Assembly (NCBI GenBank): GCA_003168265.1
Contig: PMSV01000009.1
Coordinates: 1 to 64,000 of the forward strand
Direction: 5' to 3'
DNA from: Chitinophagaceae bacterium
GTDB taxonomy: Bacteria > Bacteroidota > Bacteroidia > Chitinophagales > Chitinophagaceae
Length of the DNA: 64,000 bases
In this document: piece by piece, positions 52,301 to 62,501 of the stretch
Numbering within the stretch: position 1 is the stretch's first letter
Layout: each line of letters opens with the position of its first letter
Translations under genes and position numbers: made by a program
Notes under the pieces: generated by a model
What the model saw: only the letters and a program-made list of their open reading frames with translations
Told to the model about the DNA's origin: nothing
Databases searched by the model: none

Positions 52301-55300
52301 ATGAGATATTTCTACCTGCTTGCTTTGTTGCTGCTCCTGATCTTCAAGGTCTATTCCCAACCCATTCGCCTAAAGACCGGAACCCTTACCGGCAATAAAA
52401 ACCTGGCAAAGGGACAATTCAAGATAAACTCACTGGCCTCCTCCCATTTTCAAAAAAAATACTATGCTGTCCTGCAGTTTGAAAAATTGCCGGAAGCTTC
52501 AGAAAAAGCCTATTTTTCATCCAAGGGGGTAATTCTCTATGATTATATCCCTGGTAAGGCCTACCTGGCCGAACTACCGGACAGCTTTTCCACCGATGAC
52601 CTGAAAAGCTATTCCATAAATGGAATTTATCCACTTCCCCCCTCCTATAAACTTTCCCCCGGACTCGACTATAGCATCCAGCAACATCTTCATGAAAGCG
52701 AATCCTATGTCGCCGTCCGGTATTTCGGCTCCATATCAAAAAAGGACATCATTAATATCCTGGAGCAAAACGGCGCTGAAATAGAGACCACAAAGATCCA
52801 GCCACTACAAACCCTATTCGTCAAACCTTCCATGGTAATATTGGAAAAACTGGCTGCCCTCCCCTTTGTCTCCTTCTTAAGTCTTCAGATATTGAAAGAT
52901 ATTCCGCTCAACTATAACAACCATGCCATACATGCCCTCGATGCGCTCTGCGCCCCTTACGGAAGAAACTTATTGGGAAAGAATGTCACGGTGGGTGTGG
53001 GGGACAATGCTGATCCTTCTACCCATATTGATTTTGCAGGCAGATTGATTGACAGGAACCCTAACTGGTGGGCCGCACACGGAACGCATACCACCGGCAC
53101 GACCGGAGGCGGAGGCATTTTGAATCCCATGTATCGCGGAATGGCTCCCATGTCTACGCTGATCAGTCAGAACTTCAGCGATATCCTGGTCAATGCTCCC
53201 ATTTATATTCCGGAATACAATATGGTGCTCACCAATAACTCCTATTTTTCAGGAGCGACAGGATGCCCGGGCGAGGGGGAATACGATGCCCTGGCCAATT
53301 ATGTTGACCAGCAGATAGACACATACGATTCCCTATTGCATGTTTTTGCCTCCGGAAACGATGGAGACCTAAGCTGTTCGCCTTATCCCCTGCAATACGC
53401 AACGGTTAAATCAGGCTTTCAATGCGCCAAGAATGTAATTACGGTAGGAGCCATGAACAACCTCACCTATGCCATCGCCCCCTTTTCCAGCGCAGGTCCT
53501 GTAAATGATGGTCGCCTCAAACCCGAAATAGTGGCCGGAGGGGTGAATATCATTTCCACCTATCCCCTGAATACCTATGGTCCAGACAATGGAACTAGCA
53601 TGGCTTCGCCAACGGTTACAGGCACCCTCGCTCTCCTGTATGAAAGATATAAGCAACTCCATAACGGAGCCAATCCGTCCTCTGCCCTCATCAAGGCCGT
53701 GGTCTGCAACAGCGCGGATGACCTTGGCAATCCGGGCCCGGACTTTGCTTATGGATTCGGAATGCTCAATGCAAGGACGGCCGTCGAAACCATCGAGAAC
53801 AATCAATACTTTAACGGAACGATTTCCCAGGGTGGCAATGCTTCCTTTACAATCAGCGGCATCCCGGCAGGAGCCCAACAGGTCAAGATCATGTTGTACT
53901 GGAATGATCCGGCCGCTGCTCCCTATGCGGCTACGGCCCTGGTGAACAATCTCAACCTTACCGTTACCTCACCCGATGGAACCCTCCACCACCCTCTGAT
54001 CCTGAACCCCAACCCAAATAATGTGACTGCAAATGCGGTCGAAGGGATCGACACGCTCAACAATATCCAACAGGTCGTCGTCAACACGCCTGCAACAGGA
54101 AATTTCACCGTGCAGGTCAATGGCGCCAATATCCCCCAGGGGCCCCAGGCCTTTGTGCTGGTCTATCAGATCATCAACCCCTCTGTTAAAGTCGAATACC
54201 CTTATGGCAATGAGACCTGGGTGCCCGGTGAAACCGAATACATTCGCTGGAGTGCCTATGGTACCGGCTCCAACACTTTCAATGCGGACTATTCTTTGGA
54301 CAGTGGAATGACCTGGAGAAATATTGCAACCAATATCGCCTCAACAGCCCGCTCCTATGCCTGGACCGTGCCTGATACGCCCAGCAACAAGGCCCTTGTC
54401 AGAGTGACTGCGGTCGGAACCAACTATTCCGGTACAAGCACCTATGGCTTTATCATCCTGGGACAACCCACGATCACTCTCACTAATCCCTGCCAGGGCT
54501 ATGTAAACCTGCTTTGGAATACCATCGGTTCTGCAACTCAATACGAGATCATGGAATTAAACAATGATTCCATGCTTACTATCGCCACCACAAGCGATAC
54601 GACCTACCTGCTCAAGGGACTGAACAGGGACAGCACCTATTATTTCACCGTCCGCGCCGATAATGGAACGAGTGCCGGCCGAAGAGGCATTGCCGTTTCA
54701 ATCGTTCCCGATAGCGCCAATACCTGTGTATTCAATAACTATGATTTTTCGGTCGACTCCCTTATCGGCCCCATAACCGGACGTCAATACACTTCCACCG
54801 CCCTCAACAATTCCGAAACGATCAGCATCGAATTAAAAAACCTGGGCGGTCAAAATTCTTCACAACCGATCCCAGTCTCTTACCAGATCAATGGCGGAGC
54901 CATAATCACGGAAAATATTCCAGCGACCGTCAACAGCGGAACCACTCATGATTACTCATTCAATGCAACAGCGGATTTTTCCCAGACCGGCCCCTATATA
55001 ATAAAAGCCTGGGTGAGTTATCCCGGAGATTCCCTCCACGAAAATGACACGATCACGACGACAGTAAGCAATCTGAGCAATGACACGATTTCATTGAGCC
55101 CCAGTTTCACCGAAGGTTTTGAATCCGCTGCGGCCGGGACTTATTACAACAATACCCATGGCTTCGTGGGGCTCGACCGCTGTGATTTTTACACCAGCAA
55201 TTCCAATGGCAGGGTGAGAACCTTTATAGATTCCGGTTTCGCCCGTACAGGAGATCGATGCGCTACCCTTGACCAGGTCCTCTGGAGCGCAACTTCAACT

Positions 55301-57586
55301 GCCGACAGCCTGATCATGACCTTTAACCTTTCCAATTACAAGCCTACAGACCAGATCTGGCTCAACTTTTTTTATCGAAACCAGGGGATCGATTTCTCAC
55401 TTCCCGGCAATACGGTTTGGATCAGGGGCAGTGATCAGGGTGCCTGGATCGCCGTCGATACGCTTTCAATTGCCCAGTCTTCGGTTGGTGTCTATCTTCC
55501 CTCTAGTAATATTGATGTGAAAGGTATTTTGGCTTCAGCCAGTCCCGTACAGCAGGTAAGCAGTAGTTTTCAGATCAAATTCGGGGAAGAAGGTTATTAT
55601 TCAGCCAATTCGGTAATAACCGACGGAGATCTCGACAACGGTTATTCCTACGATGATATCACATTTACCAAGTCCTCCTATGATGTAGGAATGCTGGGAT
55701 TGATAGCTCCCAATATCAATGGTATCTGCAATCTCAGCAATGCCGAAACAATCCAGGTAAAAGTGAAGAACTACAGTCCTGATACCTTAAATAACGTGCA
55801 GGTCTCCTATAGCATCAACGGAACAACAGTCACCGAGACCATACCTAGTATCGCCCCGAACGATACGCTTCTCTATACTTTTTCGCAAACGGTCGATCTC
55901 TCAGCCTACCAGACTTATAATCTGGGGATCTGGGTCTACTATCCACTTGATGATTACCGCAGTAATGATAGTTTATTGAACATAATTTTCAATACGACTC
56001 CGCTTATCAATACCTTCCCCTACCTGGAAGGTTTTGAAAACAACAATGGATACTGGTATACCAATGGGATCAATGACGATTGGCAATGGGGTACCCCGCA
56101 GAAGCAGATCATCAACAAAGCTGCCAATGGGACCAAGTGCTGGGTAACCAGCCTGACCGGGAATTACAGCGACAATGAAATGGGCTATCTCTATTCTCCC
56201 TGTTTCGATCTGAGCAGTCTTTCCCAACCCGTCCTTTCCTTCAGCCATATCTTCCAAACCGAAGACGATTGCGATTGCGATTACCATTGGGTAGAATACA
56301 GCACCGATGGGATCAACTGGCAAAAGCTCGGATATGTTGGAGCAGGAACGAACTGGTATGATAATTCAACAAGGCAGGCCTGGCAGATTTCAGATACGAT
56401 CTGGCATGTATCGAGCTTTAATATACCCACTACGGCAAGTAAAGTACAGTTCAGGATTGTCATGTACAGTGATCCGGCCACCAATTACGAAGGAGTGGCC
56501 ATTGATGATGTGCATATATTCGATAAGGATTCTGTTTACAAAGGGCCGAATCTTGACTCAGGAATTACACAAACCGTCAGCGGTACAGGTTGGATAAATT
56601 TCAATATGGGTAATTCCATTGTGGCAGCGCTTAATCCCAATGGACAGAATCTGGGAAATACGACGGTAAAAGTTTACATGCTTGACAGCGGCTCACGCAA
56701 TGCAGCGGGTCAATATTACCTGGACAGAAATATCGTGATCCAGCCCGAATACCAGCCAACCGATACCGTTGGCGTGCGCTTCTATTTCACCGATGCGGAG
56801 GCCGATAGTCTGATCAATGCCAATGGTTGCAGCAACTGCACGTCCATCCACGACGCATATGAATCTGGTATAACCCAATACAGCCATGATCCCCAACACG
56901 AAGACAGCACCCTTAACGACAATACCGGAGGTGTATACCGCTTCAATCCTCCCAGATCAAATATGACCATCATACCCAATGACAATGGTTATTATGCAGA
57001 ATACAAAGTGACTGGTTTTTCGGAATTCTGGATCAATGGCGGTGGCCCGAACCAGGACCAGCCTCTGGCACTGGTACTTCTTTCCTTTACTGCCAATAAG
57101 GTAAATGACTACCAGGCCCTGCTTCAATGGAATATCCTTAGCGGCACGAGCACCCGTATTTTTTATATACAGAAAAGCAGGGATAGCATCAGTTTTACGA
57201 ATATCGATTCGGTCAATTGCATCGCCGGTACAACAGCCTATCAATATACTGACAGCCTCTTTAACGGCGTCAATTATTACCGGCTCCTCATCATCGATAG
57301 TTCCGGTAACTATCAATTCTCAAATATCGAGTCAGTCTCCAAAGACGACAGCGTAAGCACCATCATGGTCTATCCCAATCCGGTCATCAACCGGAGCGTC
57401 TATGTGAAGACTCCGGACAATTGCAGGTATATTCAGTTATGTGATCAGTTGGGAAGAATGATCCTGACCGAGAACGTGACCGGGGTTTACAATGAGTTCT
57501 ATCTTCCAGGCCTTGCCTCCGGGATTTATTTTGTGATCGTACAAACCGATTCGCAAAGAAAGGTGGTAAAGGTCTTTATCCAGTAG
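52301..57586 (+). CDS. Secreted S8 subtilisin-like protease with T9SS type A sorting domain
   Basis: A 1761-residue exported protease (signal peptide about 1-19). A propeptide-like region (to about 200) precedes the S8 domain (about 220-500), with the Asp in VGVGDNADPSTH, the His in HGTHTTGTTGG and the Ser in NGTSMASPTVTG. It is followed by a P/pre-peptidase-like domain (to about 625), fibronectin/Ig-like and CARDB-like repeats, MAM/jelly-roll-like regions (about 930-1120 and 1230-1410), and a C-terminal type A sorting domain (YPNPVINRSVYVK, GLASGIYFVIV) over the last 75 residues. It would be exported through the type IX system and held on, or released from, the surface. Confidence 0.9.
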   Translation: MRYFYLLALLLLLIFKVYSQPIRLKTGTLTGNKNLAKGQFKINSLASSHFQKKYYAVLQFEKLPEASEKAYFSSKGVILYDYIPGKAYLAELPDSFSTDDLKSYSINGIYPLPPSYKLSPGLDYSIQQHLHESESYVAVRYFGSISKKDIINILEQNGAEIETTKIQPLQTLFVKPSMVILEKLAALPFVSFLSLQILKDIPLNYNNHAIHALDALCAPYGRNLLGKNVTVGVGDNADPSTHIDFAGRLIDRNPNWWAAHGTHTTGTTGGGGILNPMYRGMAPMSTLISQNFSDILVNAPIYIPEYNMVLTNNSYFSGATGCPGEGEYDALANYVDQQIDTYDSLLHVFASGNDGDLSCSPYPLQYATVKSGFQCAKNVITVGAMNNLTYAIAPFSSAGPVNDGRLKPEIVAGGVNIISTYPLNTYGPDNGTSMASPTVTGTLALLYERYKQLHNGANPSSALIKAVVCNSADDLGNPGPDFAYGFGMLNARTAVETIENNQYFNGTISQGGNASFTISGIPAGAQQVKIMLYWNDPAAAPYAATALVNNLNLTVTSPDGTLHHPLILNPNPNNVTANAVEGIDTLNNIQQVVVNTPATGNFTVQVNGANIPQGPQAFVLVYQIINPSVKVEYPYGNETWVPGETEYIRWSAYGTGSNTFNADYSLDSGMTWRNIATNIASTARSYAWTVPDTPSNKALVRVTAVGTNYSGTSTYGFIILGQPTITLTNPCQGYVNLLWNTIGSATQYEIMELNNDSMLTIATTSDTTYLLKGLNRDSTYYFTVRADNGTSAGRRGIAVSIVPDSANTCVFNNYDFSVDSLIGPITGRQYTSTALNNSETISIELKNLGGQNSSQPIPVSYQINGGAIITENIPATVNSGTTHDYSFNATADFSQTGPYIIKAWVSYPGDSLHENDTITTTVSNLSNDTISLSPSFTEGFESAAAGTYYNNTHGFVGLDRCDFYTSNSNGRVRTFIDSGFARTGDRCATLDQVLWSATSTADSLIMTFNLSNYKPTDQIWLNFFYRNQGIDFSLPGNTVWIRGSDQGAWIAVDTLSIAQSSVGVYLPSSNIDVKGILASASPVQQVSSSFQIKFGEEGYYSANSVITDGDLDNGYSYDDITFTKSSYDVGMLGLIAPNINGICNLSNAETIQVKVKNYSPDTLNNVQVSYSINGTTVTETIPSIAPNDTLLYTFSQTVDLSAYQTYNLGIWVYYPLDDYRSNDSLLNIIFNTTPLINTFPYLEGFENNNGYWYTNGINDDWQWGTPQKQIINKAANGTKCWVTSLTGNYSDNEMGYLYSPCFDLSSLSQPVLSFSHIFQTEDDCDCDYHWVEYSTDGINWQKLGYVGAGTNWYDNSTRQAWQISDTIWHVSSFNIPTTASKVQFRIVMYSDPATNYEGVAIDDVHIFDKDSVYKGPNLDSGITQTVSGTGWINFNMGNSIVAALNPNGQNLGNTTVKVYMLDSGSRNAAGQYYLDRNIVIQPEYQPTDTVGVRFYFTDAEADSLINANGCSNCTSIHDAYESGITQYSHDPQHEDSTLNDNTGGVYRFNPPRSNMTIIPNDNGYYAEYKVTGFSEFWINGGGPNQDQPLALVLLSFTANKVNDYQALLQWNILSGTSTRIFYIQKSRDSISFTNIDSVNCIAGTTAYQYTDSLFNGVNYYRLLIIDSSGNYQFSNIESVSKDDSVSTIMVYPNPVINRSVYVKTPDNCRYIQLCDQLGRMILTENVTGVYNEFYLPGLASGIYFVIVQTDSQRKVVKVFIQ

Positions 57587-57660
57587 GATGGCCAGGTCAA
57601 TGAAAAAGCCATCCTGGGAACAGGACGGCCTCTAACGATTGCTTGCCATATGAAAAAAAC

Positions 57661-57858
57661 TTATTTCTTAGTCGTAGTGTCTTTCTTAAGGCTGTCGACC
57701 TTAGCCTTTGTGGAGTCTACAGAAGCTTTCATAGTATCAACTTTTGCGGAAGTAGTATCCATAGCTTTCGCAGCAGACGAGTCTTTGTTTTCAGTGCTTG
57801 AACCGCCACCGCAAGATGCGAAAGCGCCGATTGCCAATACTAATAAGAACTTTTTCAT
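57661..57858 (-). CDS. Small lipoprotein with Ala/Lys/Asp/Ser repeats
   Basis: A 65-residue lipoprotein (ATG at 57858; a longer frame adds an unlikely N-terminus). Lipobox FASCGGG. The mature part repeats a pattern of the form AKVDTMKASVDSTKAKVDSL (heptad-like spacing of Val and Met/Leu) and ends in a Lys/Thr tail, so it likely forms a small helical coiled coil, reminiscent of Lpp-type lipoproteins but unrelated in sequence. Probably in the outer membrane or periplasm. It is monocistronic. Confidence 0.8.
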   Translation of the reverse strand: MKKFLLVLAIGAFASCGGGSSTENKDSSAAKAMDTTSAKVDTMKASVDSTKAKVDSLKKDTTTKK

Positions 57859-58062
57859 GTAATCTATTTTTTTTGTTAATGAATGGTTTAGAGTTAATAC
57901 CGCATACAATGAAAAGTAACCTGCATAAATGAATAAATTATAAATATTTATTTAAATAATATATTACCTGCTGCTCATTAGCAAAAAAAGCCTTTTCTTT
58001 GAATTTTTTATACCCTTCTTGGGTTACTAATCTTTAATTTCGGTATCAAATAACAGCTTAGT

Positions 58063-58629
58063 GTGAAAACTGGTAGCAATGAACGGCTTTTGTTAAAGGG
58101 AGTGGCGGAGAACAATCGGAAGGCAATTGAAACCATTTATTTGGATAATTTCCGGATGGTGCAAACGATGATCGTAGCTAATAATGGTTCGTCTGATGAT
58201 GCGAAAGATATTTTTCAGGAGGCCATGATTGTATTGCTGGAGAAGGCCCGTTCCGGAACCTTTGAACTCAATTGCCAGATCAGCACCTATCTCTACTCGG
58301 TGGGCAGGAGGCTTTGGCTAAAAAAATTGAACCAATTGCAACGGGGACCTGTAGAGATTGAACAAGCCATCGAAGTCATTCCGGTAGAAGATGATCTTGA
58401 TATATTTGAAAAGCAGGACTCCGATTTTCAGAATATGGAAAAAGCGATGTACGGTTTGGGGGAGCCCTGCCGGAGTTTGCTCGAGGCCTATTATCTTAGG
58501 AAAAAGACCATGCTTGAAATAGCAGATTCATTTGGATACACCAATGCGGACAATGCAAAAAATCAGAAATACAAATGCCTGATGAGGTTGAAGAAGCTGT
58601 TTTTTGATCATTATAAAAATGAAGATTAA
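58063..58629 (+). CDS. Sigma-70 family RNA polymerase sigma factor (ECF-like)
   Basis: A 188-residue sigma factor with region 2 (NFRMVQTMIVANNGSSDDAKDIFQEAM) and region 4 (LEAYYLRKKTMLEIADSFGYTNADNAKNQKYKCLMRLKK). GTG start. There is no region 1 or 3, as in extracytoplasmic function sigmas. Its stop overlaps the next start by one nucleotide, and that gene encodes a membrane protein with an anti-sigma-like N-terminus, which suggests a sigma/anti-sigma pair. I see no clear promoter upstream. Confidence 0.88.
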   Translation: MKTGSNERLLLKGVAENNRKAIETIYLDNFRMVQTMIVANNGSSDDAKDIFQEAMIVLLEKARSGTFELNCQISTYLYSVGRRLWLKKLNQLQRGPVEIEQAIEVIPVEDDLDIFEKQDSDFQNMEKAMYGLGEPCRSLLEAYYLRKKTMLEIADSFGYTNADNAKNQKYKCLMRLKKLFFDHYKNED

Positions 58630-59720
58630 TGGAAGAGATCAATATGCTGGATTCGATCGAGCGCTATATACGTGGCGAAATGCTTCCTGAAGAACGTGTA
58701 TTTTTTGAACACCTCAGAAAGAGCAGCCCCAGTGTGGATCAAATGGTTGTAGAGCATACTATTTTTCTCAACCGGATGAACAAATACGGCGAAAGAAAGC
58801 AATTTCAGCGGGTTCTTGAAGATGTTCACGGTAAGCTGGAACAGACGGGCGAACTATCCGAATTTCAACCAGGCCGTTTGGTCAGGATCTGGAAGAAATA
58901 CCAACGCGTGGTAGCCGTTGCCGCATCCATTGCAGGCATCACGGCCCTGGCAATCAGCGGCCTGGTCTCCTATGTATCCCCTAAATCAACCGATACCAAA
59001 TACCAGCAACTCAGCAGGAGGCTCGATAACCTGGATAAAAAACAAAATGCACTTTATTCGAATATCATCAACGAGATGAAGCAAAAAGAACCTGTCGATG
59101 CCAAGATGAAGCTCGGAGGTACCGGATTCATGGTGGATGTCAAGGGATATCTTTTAACGGACGCCCATATCCTCAGCAATGCGCGTGCTGTCGTGGTGCA
59201 GAATTATAAAGGGGAACAATACAAGGCCACGATCCTTCTCGCAGATGCCAATTCCGACCTGGCCATCCTGAAAATCGATGATGAGGATTTCAAGCCCTAT
59301 GCCATTCTTCCCTATGGGATCAGCCGTTCCGGCGCCGATCTCGGTGAACCTATTTTCACTATGGGATATCCCCGGGATGAAATAGTCTATGGGGAAGGTT
59401 ATATGAGCGCCAAAACCGGATTCGAAGGAGATACCCTGGCCTGCCAGATTGCGGTAGCTGCCAATCCAGGCAATAGCGGCGGCCCCGTGCTCAATAAAAA
59501 CGGGGAGATTATCGGTGTACTGAGTGCAAGGCAGATGCAGGCCCAGGGGGTAGTATTTGCAATAAAGGCCAAATACATTTACAAGGTCATCGACTCCTTG
59601 AAGACCGATACCAGCTACTCAAGCATCAGGCTTCCTGCCAATACCCAACTCAAAGGAATGGAGAGGATCCAACAGGTCAAAAGACTGGAGGATTGTATTT
59701 TTCTTGTAAAAACCTATTAG
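58629..59720 (+). CDS. Membrane-anchored trypsin-like protease with anti-sigma-like cytoplasmic domain
   Basis: A 363-residue protein. Residues 1-85 are cytoplasmic and helical (IERYIRGEMLPEERVFFEHLRK), a pattern seen in Bacteroidota anti-sigma factors. One membrane segment (about 93-116) leads to a coiled coil (about 122-155) and a periplasmic S1C/DegP-like trypsin domain with H180 (LTDAHIL), D210 (NSDLAILKI) and S283 (NPGNSGGPVL). No PDZ domain follows. The gene overlaps the sigma factor gene by one nucleotide. It might sense envelope damage and release or degrade the sigma factor's anchor; that is inference. Confidence 0.85.
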   Translation: MEEINMLDSIERYIRGEMLPEERVFFEHLRKSSPSVDQMVVEHTIFLNRMNKYGERKQFQRVLEDVHGKLEQTGELSEFQPGRLVRIWKKYQRVVAVAASIAGITALAISGLVSYVSPKSTDTKYQQLSRRLDNLDKKQNALYSNIINEMKQKEPVDAKMKLGGTGFMVDVKGYLLTDAHILSNARAVVVQNYKGEQYKATILLADANSDLAILKIDDEDFKPYAILPYGISRSGADLGEPIFTMGYPRDEIVYGEGYMSAKTGFEGDTLACQIAVAANPGNSGGPVLNKNGEIIGVLSARQMQAQGVVFAIKAKYIYKVIDSLKTDTSYSSIRLPANTQLKGMERIQQVKRLEDCIFLVKTY

Positions 59721-59741
59721 ACCTATCTGTCTAAAAACCTA

Positions 59742-60647
59742 TTAAACCGACCATAATTTTTCAGGATATACTCCGCTTGAGATCAGTTTTTCCAGGCTGC
59801 TTTTCACTTCAGGGGCATCTTCCTTATAAGTAACTCCGAACCATTTGGAAGAGGTAAGAATCACTTCGATCTGTCCATCTCCTTCCTTGATGAACCGGTC
59901 TCCGATGATCGGGATAAAGAATTCTGCTTTCGGATTTTTAATATTTTCCTGGAGGAATTCCTTGAATATTCTTTGTGTAAAATCAAAAACCGAAGGATCG
60001 AAACACCAGAAATTCATGCTGACCTTTGCATCGGATGGAACTTCGAATTTCCGATCATTCTCTTCATAGGTTATCTTACCATCAGCATCCTGGTAGATCT
60101 TCACTCGCTCCGCGATAGAAACCAGGTGATTTCTGTTATCCACTTCACAGACTCCCCTGCTCACAGAACCATTTTCGGAAAGCGTTTTAATCAATTCGTA
60201 GCCAATGATCGAATAAAGCCCTGGATTGCAATCATGCTGGAGAAAATGATTCGCTTTAACGAAGGCATCCCTGCCGTAAAAATCGTCAGCGTTGATAACG
60301 GCAAAAGGCTCTTTTATTGCATCGCGTGCGCAAAGAACCGCATGTGCCGTTCCCCAGGGCTTAACCCTTTCGGAAAGAACCTCAATTCCGCCTGTGAATG
60401 AACTCAGATCCTGAAATACATATTCGGTCTTAACTCTTCCCTTTAATTTGGGTTCAAAGATTGCCTGGAAATCCTCCGCAAAATCCTTTCTGATAATGAA
60501 GACAGCTTTGGTGAAGCCGGATTGGATCGCATCGTAAATAGAATAATCCATGATCGTTTCCCCATGGGGGCCAAAACCTTGAACCTGTTTCATACTTCCG
60601 TAACGTGAAGCCATTCCTGCAGCCAAAATAAGCAGCGTTGAGTCCAT
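59742..60647 (-). CDS. Sugar-phosphate nucleotidyltransferase-like protein
   Basis: A 301-residue protein of the nucleotidyltransferase (GT-A like, NTP_transferase) family. The N-terminus has LLILAAGMASRYGSMKQVQGFGPHGE, the activation loop of sugar nucleotide pyrophosphorylases, and INADDFYGRDAF provides the metal-binding Asp residues. The substrate sugar is not known. It lies on the minus strand, convergent with the protease gene, and is divergent from the desulfhydrase. Confidence 0.85.
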   Translation of the reverse strand: MDSTLLILAAGMASRYGSMKQVQGFGPHGETIMDYSIYDAIQSGFTKAVFIIRKDFAEDFQAIFEPKLKGRVKTEYVFQDLSSFTGGIEVLSERVKPWGTAHAVLCARDAIKEPFAVINADDFYGRDAFVKANHFLQHDCNPGLYSIIGYELIKTLSENGSVSRGVCEVDNRNHLVSIAERVKIYQDADGKITYEENDRKFEVPSDAKVSMNFWCFDPSVFDFTQRIFKEFLQENIKNPKAEFFIPIIGDRFIKEGDGQIEVILTSSKWFGVTYKEDAPEVKSSLEKLISSGVYPEKLWSV

Positions 60648-60692
60648 TTTTAGTATTTTTATTCTTAGAACGAAATTATAAAAATAAGGGCA

Positions 60693-61535
60693 ATGAATTT
60701 GGTGAAATTAAACACAATAGATAGGGAAAAATTGCCATGTAAGGAATTGGAAAAGAAAAATATTGAGGTGGAAGTGCTGAGGTTGGATAAGATCCATCAC
60801 ATCATCTCAGGAAACAAATGGTTCAAGTTAAAATACTATCTGGAAGAAGTTAAGAAAGGCAGTTATCATTCCGTGCTGACTTTTGGAGGAGCTTATTCAA
60901 ATCATATCGTGGCGACAGCCTTCACCGGCCAGGCGATGGGCCTGGAAAGCATAGGGATCATCCGTGGGGAACATGCCAAAACACTTTCTCCTACATTGAT
61001 TGAAGCTGTTAAATATGGTATGAGACTGATTTTTATCAGCAGGGAGCAATACAAAAAAAAGCATGAAATACCGGAAAAATTTAAAGAAGCCTTTATTATT
61101 CCGGAAGGTGGGGCCGGACCCCAGGGGGTCCGGGGTGCTTCTGGCATTATGGATCTCTTCCCCTCTGAATCCTACACCCACATTCTCTGTGCCGTTGGCA
61201 CAGGCACTACTCTCGCTGGCCTGACTGCTGCCGCAGCACCCGGACTAAAATGCATCGGTATTTCCGTCTTAAAAGGCATGCATGGGACAAATCTGGTTTC
61301 GGATTATCATTTTGGCGGCTATGCGAAAAAAAACCAGGAACTTCTGGACTTCATGAACAGTTTTTATGCTGAAACAGGAATTCCTACTGATTTTGTCTAT
61401 ACTGGTAAGCTCTTTTATGCGGCCCTTGACCTGCTCAGAAAAGATTTCTTTCCCTCCGGAAGTAAGCTGCTCCTAATTCATAGCGGCGGCCTGCAGGGCA
61501 ATCTTTCCCTGCCAAAGGGTATGCTGCATTATTAA
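60693..61535 (+). CDS. PLP-dependent D-cysteine desulfhydrase / ACC deaminase family protein
   Basis: A 280-residue fold type II PLP enzyme. The PLP Lys sits in SGNKWFKLKYYL, followed by LTFGGAYSNHIVATA (cofactor-stabilising Asn and Ser) and the glycine-rich AVGTGTTLAGLTAA phosphate loop. The family contains 1-aminocyclopropane-1-carboxylate deaminase and D-cysteine desulfhydrase; in bacteria without an ethylene-linked lifestyle the latter is more likely. Sequence alone cannot separate the two. It is slightly shorter than the typical 330 residues. Confidence 0.85.
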   Translation: MNLVKLNTIDREKLPCKELEKKNIEVEVLRLDKIHHIISGNKWFKLKYYLEEVKKGSYHSVLTFGGAYSNHIVATAFTGQAMGLESIGIIRGEHAKTLSPTLIEAVKYGMRLIFISREQYKKKHEIPEKFKEAFIIPEGGAGPQGVRGASGIMDLFPSESYTHILCAVGTGTTLAGLTAAAAPGLKCIGISVLKGMHGTNLVSDYHFGGYAKKNQELLDFMNSFYAETGIPTDFVYTGKLFYAALDLLRKDFFPSGSKLLLIHSGGLQGNLSLPKGMLHY

Positions 61536-61586
61536 AGCATCTATATTTGTCATTCTAAAATGATTGTTTTCAGATCCAACAGCAAC

Positions 61587-62501
61587 ATGACGAAATACCT
61601 GGCCATTTTTTTTATTTCTATATTATTTTGTGAATCCGCAGCGGCTCAGGAAAATTTGCCCAATTTCACTGCCTCGTTAAAATCAAACGGTAAGATCCTC
61701 ATCAGTTGGAAGAACTTTTATCCTGTAGTGACCCAGATCAGCATACAGCGTTCTTTTGACAGCACGCGCAATTTCACCACCATTTTGACCGTGCCTGACC
61801 CGAGGGTACCGGAAAATGGATTTGTCGACGGCAAAGCGCCGAATTCCAGGCAGTTCTACCGGCTTTTCATTGTACAGGACAGCGGGAAATACCTGTTTAC
61901 CAAATCCAAAAGAGCGGCACCGGATATGGTCAGGGCTTCGGTTGCTGGTGCGCAGGAACCAAACGATCTGAGCCTGGTCCCCAAATCTGAAAAATCCAGG
62001 ATCATCGATCTGTCCAGGGGAAAGGATAGTTCACAGATCAATGCTCCGGACAAGATAAAGGGCGCTCCTATCGTGAAATACAACAAAACAATCGTCATTA
62101 AAACCATGGACAGCCTGATCGGAACCATTTATGAGTCCTCGGTTAGGCATTTCCGTGATTCTGTGATGTCAAGGACCAGGGATACTCTTGTTTTTAAAGG
62201 AACCGATACCATTCTTATCAAGCCCTATATTCCCAAAGAAGTCTATAAGATTTCGACCTTTGTTTTTGTGAACAAGGATGGAAATGTCATGGTCGCGCTG
62301 GAGGATGCAACAAAAAAGAAATACAATGTCCGTTTCCTTGAACTGGACGCTACCGAGCTATTTGAATTGAAAGAGGTCAGGCAATCCACCCTCATTGTTG
62401 ATAAGACTAATTTTGTTCATGCAGGCTGGTTCCGTTATGAACTCTATGAAGATGGCAAATTAAAAGAGAAAAACAAGCTCTATATTCCGAAGGAATTTTA
62501 G
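61587..62501 (+). CDS. Exported hypothetical protein with Fn3-like domain
   Basis: About 304 residues from the ATG at 61587; an ATG at 61560 is possible but spoils the signal peptide (MTKYLAIFFISILFCESAAAQ). After the signal comes a fibronectin-type III-like strand set (FTASLKSNGKILISWKNFYP, FYRLFIVQDSGKYLFTK), then a polar region and a C-terminal beta domain (STLIVDKTNFVHAGWFRYELYED). No catalytic motif. Its 3' end overlaps lipB on the other strand by 4 bp. Function unknown. Confidence 0.75.
   Translation: MTKYLAIFFISILFCESAAAQENLPNFTASLKSNGKILISWKNFYPVVTQISIQRSFDSTRNFTTILTVPDPRVPENGFVDGKAPNSRQFYRLFIVQDSGKYLFTKSKRAAPDMVRASVAGAQEPNDLSLVPKSEKSRIIDLSRGKDSSQINAPDKIKGAPIVKYNKTIVIKTMDSLIGTIYESSVRHFRDSVMSRTRDTLVFKGTDTILIKPYIPKEVYKISTFVFVNKDGNVMVALEDATKKKYNVRFLELDATELFELKEVRQSTLIVDKTNFVHAGWFRYELYEDGKLKEKNKLYIPKEF

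Noticed and set aside
57587-57613. Terminator hairpin after the subtilisin gene (GATGGC/GCCATC)
   Set aside because: A 6-bp stem with a 15-nt loop and no T-run on either exit. Too weak to call.
57990-58062. Promoter for the sigma factor gene
   Set aside because: TTTG is present, but no TAnnTTTG lies at 17-23 nt spacing, so I do not call it.
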